This document shows, piece by piece, positions 10,515-19,387 of a stretch of 64,000 nt of DNA. The notes under the pieces are model-generated. The model was not told the DNA's origin. It did no database searches and was given only the letters and a program-made list of their open reading frames with translations. The stretch is from Catalinimonas alkaloidigena (GTDB taxonomy: Bacteria > Bacteroidota > Bacteroidia > Cytophagales > Cyclobacteriaceae). How positions within the stretch are numbered: position 1 is the first letter of the stretch; each line of letters begins with the position of its first letter. Position numbers and translations under genes: made by a program. The stretch spans positions 1,865,001 to 1,929,000 of the forward strand of contig NZ_JAQFIL010000001.1 in NCBI RefSeq assembly GCF_029504655.1. The letters are read 5' to 3'.

Positions 10515-11231
10515 ATGAATCCTCAAATAACCAAGTTACAAACTTATTTCACCCCTAATCATCTTGAAAAAGAGATGAGTGAAAGAGTGAAAGCAATACA
10601 TAAAAATTTCAATGAAAAAATTACTGATAGTGAATTTCCGTGTGTAGGGGCAAAAGCAGCCATCAACTCTAATCAGTACCGCCTGGGTATATATGGAGAG
10701 ATGGGGGCAGAAGATACTACCCAGGCATTAGCAGAAGACTTAAAAATCTATATAGCAGAAACACTAGCGGCTGAAAGTGAATATATGTCTATGATTGCTG
10801 TGTTTACTGATGAAGTAGATTCTGAACTTGATTTTGAAAACAGAATCTGGATGCAATTACAGAAACTGAATGATAGTGAAATGAATAAACAAAACTGGGA
10901 CCCAGCAGTAAGTAGTAATCCTGAAGAAAGCAACTTCAGTTTTAGTTTTAATGGCACAGCATTTTTTGTTGTTGGTCTGCATCCTAAGGCCAGTAGAAGA
11001 GCCAGAAGATTCGGTTATACCGCAATGGCCTTCAATCTTCACCGCCAGTTTGAACAGTTGCGTGAGAAGGGCGTTTACGAAAATATGAAGAAGGTGATTA
11101 GGGAGCGGGAAGTAAGCTATGATGGTTCGGTCAATCCAATGCTCAAAGATCATGGTGAAGGCTTAGAAGCTCCTCAGTATAGTGGCAGAAAAGTAGATAA
11201 GAATTGGAAGTGTCCTTTTCATGCCAATTGA
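10515..11231 (+). CDS. YqcI/YcgG family haem-dependent N-hydroxylase (GntA/DcsA-like)
   Basis: The 238-residue protein matches the YqcI/YcgG family. Visible marks are FPCVGAKAA near residue 40, FFVVGLHPKASRRARRF (about 153-169), which is the most conserved family segment, and the C-terminal WKCPFHA. Characterised members are haem proteins that hydroxylate guanidino nitrogens: DcsA on L-arginine in D-cycloserine synthesis and GntA in guanitoxin synthesis. A soluble cytoplasmic enzyme is expected, as no signal peptide is visible. It is the first gene of a three-gene operon, with 26 bp to the next gene. The substrate here is inferred to be arginine or another guanidino or amino compound; family membership is clear, substrate is not. 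Confidence 0.88.
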   Translation: MNPQITKLQTYFTPNHLEKEMSERVKAIHKNFNEKITDSEFPCVGAKAAINSNQYRLGIYGEMGAEDTTQALAEDLKIYIAETLAAESEYMSMIAVFTDEVDSELDFENRIWMQLQKLNDSEMNKQNWDPAVSSNPEESNFSFSFNGTAFFVVGLHPKASRRARRFGYTAMAFNLHRQFEQLREKGVYENMKKVIREREVSYDGSVNPMLKDHGEGLEAPQYSGRKVDKNWKCPFHAN

Positions 11232-11257
11232 CAAGCACTTGTTCAGACTATTGACAT

Positions 11258-11869
11258 ATGTATAAACCATCCCAATACAAAAAGGAAGATCCGGATTATA
11301 TTCTTCAATTTATTAGGGCGCATCCTTTTGCCACTTTTGTTTTGCAAGGGGAGCGCCTATTGGCTACACATATTCCTATCCTGACGAAGGGGGCGGCTGA
11401 TGATTTTTTTCTTTTTGGTCACGTGGCTGTACATAACCCACAACGGGAATGTCTGCAGGATGAGATGGAAGTTTTACTTATTTTCCAGGGGCCGGATGCT
11501 TATATTTCATCCTCCTGGTATAGTAAGCCTGACATCAGTACATGGGATTACTCCGCAGTTCACATCAACGCACGCTTAAAAATACAGCGAGAAGAAGAGT
11601 TGGTGGAATCGCTTAAGGAGTTGGTCGCTCATTTTGAGTCCAGGCAAGCTGAGCCTATATATTATGATGATATACCCAAAGAAATACTAGAGTCTCATCT
11701 CCCGAAAATCACTGGCTTTTGGCTTTATCCTACGCGAATAGATGCCATTGCAAAATTGAGCCAGAACAAAAAAAGTACTGATGTTGCTTCAATAATTGCT
11801 CACTTGAAGCAACAAGACTGTCCTGCACAATTCGAACTGATTCATCAAATAAAAAAAGAAAATGATTAA
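11258..11869 (+). CDS. PaiB-like FMN-binding protein
   Basis: The 203-residue protein starts MYKPSQYKKEDPDYILQFIR and has the FMN_bind_2 fold: HIPIL near residue 37, FGHVAVHNPQ about 73-82, then a segment around WYSKPDISTWDYSAVH (about 90-105). The family includes Bacillus PaiB, named a negative transcriptional regulator, though the split-barrel flavin fold fits a flavin- or haem-binding enzyme equally well. Its gene overlaps the next by 8 bp (ATG of the next gene at 11862), so translation is probably coupled. In this operon it may supply electrons or act as an accessory to the haem hydroxylase; that role is inference. Confidence 0.88.
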   Translation: MYKPSQYKKEDPDYILQFIRAHPFATFVLQGERLLATHIPILTKGAADDFFLFGHVAVHNPQRECLQDEMEVLLIFQGPDAYISSSWYSKPDISTWDYSAVHINARLKIQREEELVESLKELVAHFESRQAEPIYYDDIPKEILESHLPKITGFWLYPTRIDAIAKLSQNKKSTDVASIIAHLKQQDCPAQFELIHQIKKEND

Positions 11870-12449
11870 AACTATAGAAAAGCAAACGGGTACAGCTTTT
11901 AGAATGAATAAAGGTGAAAAATTAAAAGTGATTGATCCTGAAGGTGAGCAGGTAAGCGATATGGTATTGTTTAATGCAGACGATAAGCGGGAAAAAATCT
12001 CTTCCGGAAAAACGCTTGACTTTGAAAACACAATTCTTATTAGCAAAGGACATCATTTATGGAGTAACCGCAGCCACAAAATGATGGAGATTGTAGAGGA
12101 TACCAATGGACGAAATGATTTCTTGCTAGCTCCATGCAGCCCGGAAACTTTCCAGATCATCTATAATAATCATGAATACCATCCCAGCTGTTTTGAGAAT
12201 TTGTATACCAATCTTGCAGAATTTGGTATTGAGCCCGATGATATACCTACAGCTTTTAATATATTCATGAATGTGCAATTTGCTCAGGATGGGACTCTTT
12301 CTGTAGACCCACCTCAGAGTAAATCTGGTGACTATGTGCTCTTTGAGGCGAAAATGGATTTGATTGTGGGGCTCACCGCTTGTTCTGCAGAACAGTCAAA
12401 CAATTACTCCTTTAAACCGATCCAATATGAGGTATTTACTAACAAGTAA
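11862..12449 (+). CDS. DUF1989 (urea carboxylase-associated / carboxyguanidine deiminase family) protein
   Basis: The 195-residue protein has the DUF1989 marks: GEQVSDMVLFNADD (about residues 28-41), LLAPCSPETF (about 88-97), an HPSC segment, NIFMNVQF, and GDYVLFEAKMDLIVGLTACS leading to SNN near the end. Relatives CgdA and CgdB form the carboxyguanidine deiminase of guanidine breakdown, acting after guanidine carboxylase. No carboxylase is present here, and only one subunit is encoded, so a different guanidino or amidine substrate is likely. It overlaps the PaiB-like gene by 8 bp and is followed by a terminator hairpin. The family call is firm; the reaction is inferred. Confidence 0.87.
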   Translation: MIKTIEKQTGTAFRMNKGEKLKVIDPEGEQVSDMVLFNADDKREKISSGKTLDFENTILISKGHHLWSNRSHKMMEIVEDTNGRNDFLLAPCSPETFQIIYNNHEYHPSCFENLYTNLAEFGIEPDDIPTAFNIFMNVQFAQDGTLSVDPPQSKSGDYVLFEAKMDLIVGLTACSAEQSNNYSFKPIQYEVFTNK

Positions 12450-12471
12450 TTGTCATAAACGATAAATCAAA

Positions 12472-12512
12472 GTTCAAAGGTGATAGCTGGTGACATCGCC
12501 TTTGAACAGGTT
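12472..12512 (+). terminator. Hairpin ending the N-hydroxylase operon
   Basis: GTTCAAAGGTGAT (12472-12484) pairs with ATCGCCTTTGAAC (12495-12507) in a 13-bp stem with one G-T pair, followed by AGGTTTT. The U run is short and offset, so termination may be partial. Confidence 0.6.
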
Positions 12513-13190
12513 TTGAGGGGATCTATGCCTATATTAACAACGTTGAAATTCTTTTTTAGATAGCTGTTTACAGGCAATATAAGAAAGAGCCATAAAGTCC
12601 GTATAAATGTTCAGATAGCGTAAAAGAGGTATGATTCTAGCATATGCGATTGAAATCTATAAAGCTACTTGCACACCGAGAAGAGCAGAAGCGAAGGGAG
12701 TGCGAAAAAGGGACCTTTTTTAAGAGGCTAAGGCTAACTGTGTCGTCCTAAATTTTATTGATCACTTCGTGGCGGACATTCCATGATGGCCATCTTTAGC
12801 CCTACTATAAATTCACTATTTTCTTATTAATCCTAAAATACATCACCTGAAGTTGTTGTGCTTATATGTTAAACAAACCCTACCCTGTAAACCTTAACGT
12901 TTATTAAATTTTATGACTTAAAGAGCTATTGAGTAAACTCAATGGTAACAAATCACTTTTCATTTGTCCAATGAAGCATAGACTAATGTGAAAAAATATC
13001 TACCTTAAAGAAAGTATGCAAGCAGAAATATTTCAAGTACTCCTTCTTGCCTGCCTGTCTTCATATTTGTCTAGGTATATCTTGATAACATGCACCAGAT
13101 CAACCATTGAAAAATCTTAGTTTGCAGCTAGATTTGATGACAGGGTACTATCGTTGAGAAGGTGAAAAGTCTAAATAGGGGGAAGCCATC
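12513..13190. other. Gene-free stretch upstream of the HTCS regulator
   Basis: No convincing coding frame on either strand. The first half is mixed and the second half is AT-rich. It should hold the promoter of the regulator at 13191, but I cannot place one with confidence. Confidence 0.5.
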
Positions 13191-16100
13191 ATGAATTTCA
13201 TTTTCTTCTCATATAAAATATTAATACTGCTTTCATCTCTGTTAAGTTGCTGGCTGATACTCATCTTTCCAGGCTTTTTACAAGCCCAGCCCAAACCATT
13301 AATTTTTGAACGATTTACTACTGAAAATGGACTGCCCAGTAATACTATCCTGGACATTGCACAAGACCACCAGGGATATATTTGGTTAGCTACAGAGGAT
13401 GGCTTAGTGCAATATGATGGGTATAAGATGCTGACTTATAGTAATATCCCGGGAGATTCCACTTCATTATCTCAAAACCGAGTTGAAAAGCTATTTATAG
13501 ACTTCAATGGGGATTTATGGATAGGTTCTAAATCAGGTCTTGACCGATACAATCCGGCCTGCAATTGCTTTTTCAGATACTCCTCTAATATGTTGGCTCT
13601 CAATAATCAACAGATAGGACAAATTAATGCCTTTGCAGAAGATCAGGACAAAAATCTTTGGGTTGGTACCCAGCAAGGCGGTTTATTTCGCTATGAACGT
13701 GAAAACGATCAATTCATTAGAGTATTAAATGATCCCAATCATCCAAATAATCTGCTAGAAGATGAGATACGGGTGCTTTTAGTAGACAAGAATAACCATC
13801 TTTGGATTGGTACCGGTGAGCCTTTTGATGCTACAATTTCTGGTGGCGGGCTTATCCGCTACGATCTAAGTACTGGCAATATTGAACGTTTTTTGCATGA
13901 TCCTACAAATCTTAATAGCCTGATTGATAATAGGATCAGCGCGCTTATGGAAGATCAGGACGGAAAGCTATGGGTAGGGTCATGCCAAAGTGGCCTCCAC
14001 TACTTTGAACCTACAAGGCAAGAGTTTATCCGGATGATGCCTAACGCTGCCAATACTAATCAGTTATACGCACCCCAAGGGGAAATGGGCTTATGGTCTT
14101 CATGCCCCCATGTCAGATTTATTCATCAGGATCAGAATGGAGAATTTTGGGTGGGGACTTACAATGGTGGAATAAATCATTTTGATCCTGTTACTAAAAA
14201 GCTAAGCCATTATGAACATAATCCTGCTGATCCCGGTAGCTTAGGTTCTAACCAGGTTTGGTCTTTTTTGCAAGACCATCAAGGCCGTCTGTGGGTAGGA
14301 AATGTTCCGGGAGGGCTCCATAAGGTGGATCCTTCTTTGCACAAGTTTAAAGTCTATACACATGATCCGCAGGATACAGCCAGTTTATCCCTTAGTCATG
14401 TCATGGGAGTGTATGCAGCTCCTGCTGAGCCAGAGACAATCTGGTTGGGAACACGGGGAGGTGGACTTAACCGGCTGGATATTAAGACGGGGAGATTTCA
14501 ACACTTTCGTCACAATCCAGATGAGGCACATAGTATTATTAGTGATATCGTATGGACAATGTATGAAGATAGGAATGGGACATTTTGGGTAGGAACAGAG
14601 GCGGGGCTGGATACTTTAAATCGCCAGACTGGCCAATTTGACACTTACAAAATTTTGGAAAACAACATTTACAGCACCGTTACAGACCCGGTTATTCAAA
14701 TACAGGAAGACAGGGAAGGCAGATTGTGGTTGGGAACCTGGAGTGGAGGGATTATCCGCCTGAGCAGAGATAAAAAAACAGTCAATAGGTACAGTTTTTC
14801 CAATAGCAGTCAGCAGTCATTTTATAACAGTGTATTTGCTATTCACGAAGATAACAATGGGGCAATTTGGGTAGGCGTTTTTCAGGGAGGATTATTCCGG
14901 TACGATGCTCGCAGTGACAGCTTTTCACCTCATCTCCAGGCGTATGGAGCTACAAGTATTCTTGAGGATAGCACAGGGTTATTCTGGATAGGTACCTCAA
15001 GTAGTGGGCTGCTACACTACAATTCTATGACCGGCAGCCTTAAGCAGTATACTATGGAAGATGGTTTATCTAGTAATACTATATATGGCATTCTTGCGCA
15101 GGATGGCGATATTTACTGGCTTTCTACTGGAAATGGTATTGTCCGGTTTGAAACAGCGAGTATGCGCTTTACCAATTACGATGCTTCAGATGGTCTTACT
15201 TTTACCAGTTTCAATCATACCAGTGCATTTAAAAGTATAGATGGACAGCTGTTTTTTGGGGGAGATGGCGGTTTGGTCACCTTCTATCCAGATGAAGTAA
15301 AGGGCAATCCTTATCCACCGGATGTAGTACTGAGTGGATTGCAGATAGCTGGAAAACCTTTCAATCTACAACCGGAAAAAAATTCCCAATCTTCTACTGT
15401 TTCATTATCACATAAACAAAATGACTTAACCCTTGACTATGTAGGGCTGCATTTTACTGACCCTACAAAGAATGCCTACAAATATCGGATGAAGCCCTAC
15501 GATTCCGACTGGATAGAGGTTGGTACCCAGCGAACCGCCCGATATACTAACCTTGATCCGGGAGAATATACTTTTCAGGTGATAGCCCGCAGTAGCGATG
15601 GGATTTGGAATGAAGAAGGTGCCTCCCTTCATTTTTATATTATGCCGCCCTGGTGGACCAGATGGTGGGCTTATTCTTTTTTCATAGCTTTACTACTCGG
15701 AATTAGCTACTGGTTTTATCAATTTCAGCTCACTCGTAAACTTGCAGTAGCTGAAAGCAAACGTCTAACAGAAATAGACCACTTTAAAAGTAGCCTTTAT
15801 ACCAATATCACCCACGAATTTCGTACCCCTCTGACAGTTATTCTCGGTATGACTGATACCCTCCGAACCAAAGCCGAAAACCAACACTGGAAAGATGCAG
15901 CAGAACCGCTGGAAATGATTCAACGCAATGGGAAAGGCCTCTTGCAACTGGTCAATGAAATGCTGGATCTTGCCAAACTGGAAAGCGGTCATTTGGAACT
16001 GGAAATGCTACAGGCAGATGTTATTCCTTATGTCAAGTATCTCAGCGAAAGTTTTCATTCTCTGGCGCAGGAAAAACAAATCAATTTTACCGTATATGCA

Positions 16101-17327
16101 GAAACAGAGCAGTTGATCATGGATTTTGACGCTGCCAAACTAGCGTCAATTGTTTCCAACCTCCTGTCTAATGCTATTAAATTTACGCCCGAAAGAGGAA
16201 AAATCATCGTTCACCTCAACCATGTCTTCATAGCAGGTCAGAAACAATTTTCATTAAAAATAAAAGATAACGGCAAAGGACTTTCTGAAGAAGAGATCTC
16301 TCATGTCTTTGAGCGCTTTTACCAGGCGGATCATTCTTCCACCCGGCAAACTGAAGGTACAGGCATTGGACTTGCCCTGACCAAAGAATTGGTAGAATTG
16401 ATGCAGGGAACGATGGCCCTAAAGAGTAAGCTGGGAATGGGCAGTGAATTTACGGTAAACATTCCAGTCACTACTGTTGCGCCGAAAGCATTAGCAGTTC
16501 AGGAACCCTTGGCAATCGTTCATCCTGTCATTCCTTTTGTAGGAACTGCAATACCGGAAAAAATTCATACGCTTGATTTGCCGCTGGTGCTGATCATTGA
16601 AGATAATTGTGACGTAGCCAGCTACTTAAAAATTACTTTGGAGAATACATACCAATGCATGCATGCGCCAAATGGCGAAATAGGACTGCAAATGGCCTAT
16701 GAAGAAATCCCGGATGTCATTATTTGTGATGTCATGATGCCTGGCATGGATGGGTTTGAAGTTTGCGCCACGCTCAAAACCGATGAAAGGTGCAATCATA
16801 TACCAATTATCATGTTGACCGCACGTGCAGAACTTGAAGATCGCCTGATAGGTCTATCTAAGGGAGCAGATGCTTATCTGGCAAAACCTTTTGAAAAAGC
16901 AGAGTTGATGATCCGCCTGCATCAATTGCTTGAAATACGTCATAAGCTTCAACAAAAATACAGCAGCGGCTTATTTGGCATTGAACCTTGCGACCGGGAG
17001 CTCGACAATCCGATAGACAGCTTCTTGCTTAAAGCTGAAGAGGCAGTGCTTGAACATCTGGAAGAAGAAGATTTTTCTGTAGATCATCTGTCCGATGCTG
17101 TTTGCCTGAGCCGCTCGCAGGTACATCGTAAAATAAAAGCTCTCACCGGACATTCCACATCCATTTACATCCGCCTGATTCGCCTTCAAAAAGCCAAAGA
17201 GTTACTGGATTCTAATGATCTCACCATAGCAGAAGTAGCCTATCGGGTAGGGTTTAAATCTCCTGTTTATTTTTCTCAAATATTTAAGAAAACCTTTGGC
17301 AAAAGCCCCAGCGAAAGCCGTAAATAG
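13191..17327 (+). CDS. Hybrid two-component system regulator (HTCS)
   Basis: One protein of 1378 residues. In order: signal peptide (about 1-32), periplasmic two-component propeller repeats (about 35-740, many copies of the D..G.LWVGT type), Y_Y_Y domain (about 745-815), one membrane helix (about 825-843), HisKA with phospho-acceptor His875 in THEFRTPL, HATPase (about 975-1090), receiver with Asp1180 in ICDVMMPG, and an AraC-type DNA-binding domain at the end (about 1275-1378). HTCS proteins sense oligosaccharides in the periplasm and switch on polysaccharide utilisation loci. No SusC/SusD gene is adjacent on either side, so its target locus is not obvious. All catalytic residues I can check are present. 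Confidence 0.96.
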   Translation: MNFIFFSYKILILLSSLLSCWLILIFPGFLQAQPKPLIFERFTTENGLPSNTILDIAQDHQGYIWLATEDGLVQYDGYKMLTYSNIPGDSTSLSQNRVEKLFIDFNGDLWIGSKSGLDRYNPACNCFFRYSSNMLALNNQQIGQINAFAEDQDKNLWVGTQQGGLFRYERENDQFIRVLNDPNHPNNLLEDEIRVLLVDKNNHLWIGTGEPFDATISGGGLIRYDLSTGNIERFLHDPTNLNSLIDNRISALMEDQDGKLWVGSCQSGLHYFEPTRQEFIRMMPNAANTNQLYAPQGEMGLWSSCPHVRFIHQDQNGEFWVGTYNGGINHFDPVTKKLSHYEHNPADPGSLGSNQVWSFLQDHQGRLWVGNVPGGLHKVDPSLHKFKVYTHDPQDTASLSLSHVMGVYAAPAEPETIWLGTRGGGLNRLDIKTGRFQHFRHNPDEAHSIISDIVWTMYEDRNGTFWVGTEAGLDTLNRQTGQFDTYKILENNIYSTVTDPVIQIQEDREGRLWLGTWSGGIIRLSRDKKTVNRYSFSNSSQQSFYNSVFAIHEDNNGAIWVGVFQGGLFRYDARSDSFSPHLQAYGATSILEDSTGLFWIGTSSSGLLHYNSMTGSLKQYTMEDGLSSNTIYGILAQDGDIYWLSTGNGIVRFETASMRFTNYDASDGLTFTSFNHTSAFKSIDGQLFFGGDGGLVTFYPDEVKGNPYPPDVVLSGLQIAGKPFNLQPEKNSQSSTVSLSHKQNDLTLDYVGLHFTDPTKNAYKYRMKPYDSDWIEVGTQRTARYTNLDPGEYTFQVIARSSDGIWNEEGASLHFYIMPPWWTRWWAYSFFIALLLGISYWFYQFQLTRKLAVAESKRLTEIDHFKSSLYTNITHEFRTPLTVILGMTDTLRTKAENQHWKDAAEPLEMIQRNGKGLLQLVNEMLDLAKLESGHLELEMLQADVIPYVKYLSESFHSLAQEKQINFTVYAETEQLIMDFDAAKLASIVSNLLSNAIKFTPERGKIIVHLNHVFIAGQKQFSLKIKDNGKGLSEEEISHVFERFYQADHSSTRQTEGTGIGLALTKELVELMQGTMALKSKLGMGSEFTVNIPVTTVAPKALAVQEPLAIVHPVIPFVGTAIPEKIHTLDLPLVLIIEDNCDVASYLKITLENTYQCMHAPNGEIGLQMAYEEIPDVIICDVMMPGMDGFEVCATLKTDERCNHIPIIMLTARAELEDRLIGLSKGADAYLAKPFEKAELMIRLHQLLEIRHKLQQKYSSGLFGIEPCDRELDNPIDSFLLKAEEAVLEHLEEEDFSVDHLSDAVCLSRSQVHRKIKALTGHSTSIYIRLIRLQKAKELLDSNDLTIAEVAYRVGFKSPVYFSQIFKKTFGKSPSESRK

Positions 17328-17563
17328 CTGATTTTATACTGATTACAACAATATAGCAAGAGATAGCAACAATAGCGAAAGCGTTGATATGATGGAATGC
17401 TTAGTTTTAGGGTATGCTGATGTCTTCTGATAGAGCGCCTTATTATAAAACTTTATAAGGCTGACAAATACACCTGCTAAGTCTCATCGATAGTAAGCCA
17501 GCAGCTTATCATATACCCACAAATGTTGTAGCACATTAAAATTAACTTATTAAATCTAAAATC

Positions 17564-18079
17564 ATGAAAACACAACTGACATTTACCCTGATGATCATCT
17601 TTAGTATTTTACTTGCAGGCTGCGAGGAGGAAAAAGAAAATTCTAAAGTTGGAGAAACGAAAACCGATATTATTGGCAATGAATTTCCTGAGTCAAAGGA
17701 GGCTATTCATAAAATTATGGATAGTATTGCCCAAAGTATAAAAGATGGAGATATTGACAAACTGATCTCATTCCATGCTTACAGCCCGAAGTTCACAGAG
17801 TTTAAAAACGGGGAACCAAGAAATGGTGGAGATGAAAATGAAGAATTTGAAAGAAATGTATTTGGCTCAGTTACTGAAATTTTAAAATTTGATATGAGCG
17901 ATATGAAAGTCGCTGTATATGGTGACGTAGCCAATGTAACGCTCCACTCAGATTTTCACTTAAAATTTGGAGAAGACCTTGCAGTAGTCAATGACCAGAT
18001 TTCCTTGTTGTTTGTTAATACTACAAATGGCTGGAAAATAGTCCACGAACATCATTCTCCTTTGAAAAAGGAAAATTAA
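17564..18079 (+). CDS. SnoaL/NTF2-like lipoprotein
   Basis: A 171-residue protein with a lipoprotein signal (SILLAGC, Cys20). The mature part has an NTF2-like layout: helix IMDSIAQSIKDGDIDKLISFH, then beta strands ending in WKIVHEHHSPL. Such SnoaL-like or DUF4440-like folds often bind small molecules or catalyse simple reactions; no specific function can be given. It is a single gene with its own terminator 56 bp downstream and lies behind the HTCS gene after a 236-bp gap. Confidence 0.8.
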   Translation: MKTQLTFTLMIIFSILLAGCEEEKENSKVGETKTDIIGNEFPESKEAIHKIMDSIAQSIKDGDIDKLISFHAYSPKFTEFKNGEPRNGGDENEEFERNVFGSVTEILKFDMSDMKVAVYGDVANVTLHSDFHLKFGEDLAVVNDQISLLFVNTTNGWKIVHEHHSPLKKEN

Positions 18080-18135
18080 TAACATACACTACAACGTGAG
18101 TCATCTCATATTTTAGTGATAGGGTGACATAAAGA

Positions 18136-18186
18136 AAAAACCTCCTGTTTAGAGAAAAGGAACAGATTTAAACAAGGAGGTTTTTA
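18136..18186 (+). terminator. Intrinsic terminator after the SnoaL-like gene
   Basis: AAAAACCTCCT (18136-18146) pairs with AGGAGGTTTTT (18175-18185), extended by GTTTA with TAAAC across one bulged A. The T run at 18181-18185 follows the stem. It could also act from the minus strand. Confidence 0.85.
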
Positions 18187-18521
18187 TGTAAATAGATCTA
18201 CAGAAAGGAGTGTTTATTTTATAATAATTTGTTTATCTAACTGACTTACACTTCCAGGAGGGGTGGAGCATTTTATATCAAAGTCAATGGAGGTAAACTT
18301 ATGACCACCAGGACCATTTAGCACTATGAATTTTGGACTGAGTTTGTGTACTTGACAGGTTGTTTTTTTCGAAAAACATTTCAAAAAGTAGAGTAGGAGA
18401 GGAGTATTTGAGATAATACAAAGCAGACAAGAGTTAACAAGTCACGGTAAAATATTGCGGTATGTGAACATAAAACTCAAATTTTACTCAAGGTTGGTTT
18501 TATAGACAATACCGCTTTTCA
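18187..18521. other. Intergenic stretch with a possible 3' gene fragment on the minus strand
   Basis: A minus-strand frame without a start codon ends at 18214 (reading includes KFIVLNGPGGHKFTSIDFDI). It may be the tail of a lost gene, but I recognise no family. Nothing else is seen. Confidence 0.25.
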
Positions 18522-19145
18522 TTATTTCTCCTGGTGATCCTGTGACCTATAAAGTTTATCGTTCTCCCCACTGAATGCAATATTAGTACGGTTTTGATGA
18601 CCAGCAGAAATACTTCTTATCAAATCACCTCGGGGATTTAATTCAAATACTTTTCCTACTCCAAACTGAGTAACATATATCTTACCCTCAATATTTACTG
18701 CAATCCAGTCCGGACCCAACCATTCGCCTTCTTGTGCTTCAGACAGCTTTGCAAATAGCTTTGATACCCCGACTTTTCCTGGAGCTGTAATAGAATAGGA
18801 TGATATTTCATTTTTAAAGTTGACATCCACATATAGCGTAATATTGTCATTAGAAATCACAATACCATTAGGTATTCCCTCACAATCAGCCACAAAATGG
18901 GAGCTACCTTCTGTATCTACATAACCAATTCTTCCTTTATCATTGAGTAATTGGTTCTTATCTTCCTCTCCAGAATCAGTAAAATAAACGCCACCATTTC
19001 TTTCCAAAGTTAAATCGTTGGGTAATCTTAAAGGGAATTCTCCACAAGTAGAAGTAAGTTGCTTCAATATTTTGCCGTTATTATCAAGCTTTAGTATAGC
19101 ATTTAAGCTCACTTCACAAACAATATGGGTTCCATCTGGCAACAT
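18522..19145 (-). pseudogene. SMP-30/gluconolactonase-like beta-propeller protein, N-terminus missing
   Basis: The reading gives 207 residues against about 300 for the family. It matches the middle and end of an SMP-30/strictosidine-synthase-type propeller: RLPNDLTLERNGGVYFTDSG (about residues 40-59), GIPNGIVIS and the last blade. In-frame homology-like sequence (KLVCSNGHN) continues upstream of the first ATG until a TAA near 19193. The gene therefore probably lost its first 70-80 residues, including the first metal-binding segment. It stands alone on the minus strand. Family members hydrolyse sugar lactones or related esters; this copy is likely inactive. Confidence 0.6.
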
Positions 19146-19387
19146 ATTATGCCCGTTTGAACATACCAGCTTTGCCCAAAATGGAGCGATTTAAGTTTTA
19201 ACAAAACTATTAAGTTAATGATTGTGATTTTTAGTGCATTAGACAGAAGGCTTAGTCCGAATTACTGAAGGACTTTTGCCCTTCTCAGGACCTAAACATG
19301 CTGAAAATAAAGGGGGGTTCGTAAAATAGATTCAAAACTTTTTGTAAACCCTTCGGGGTTCACAGCGGTTGAGTAAAAAAGACAACT

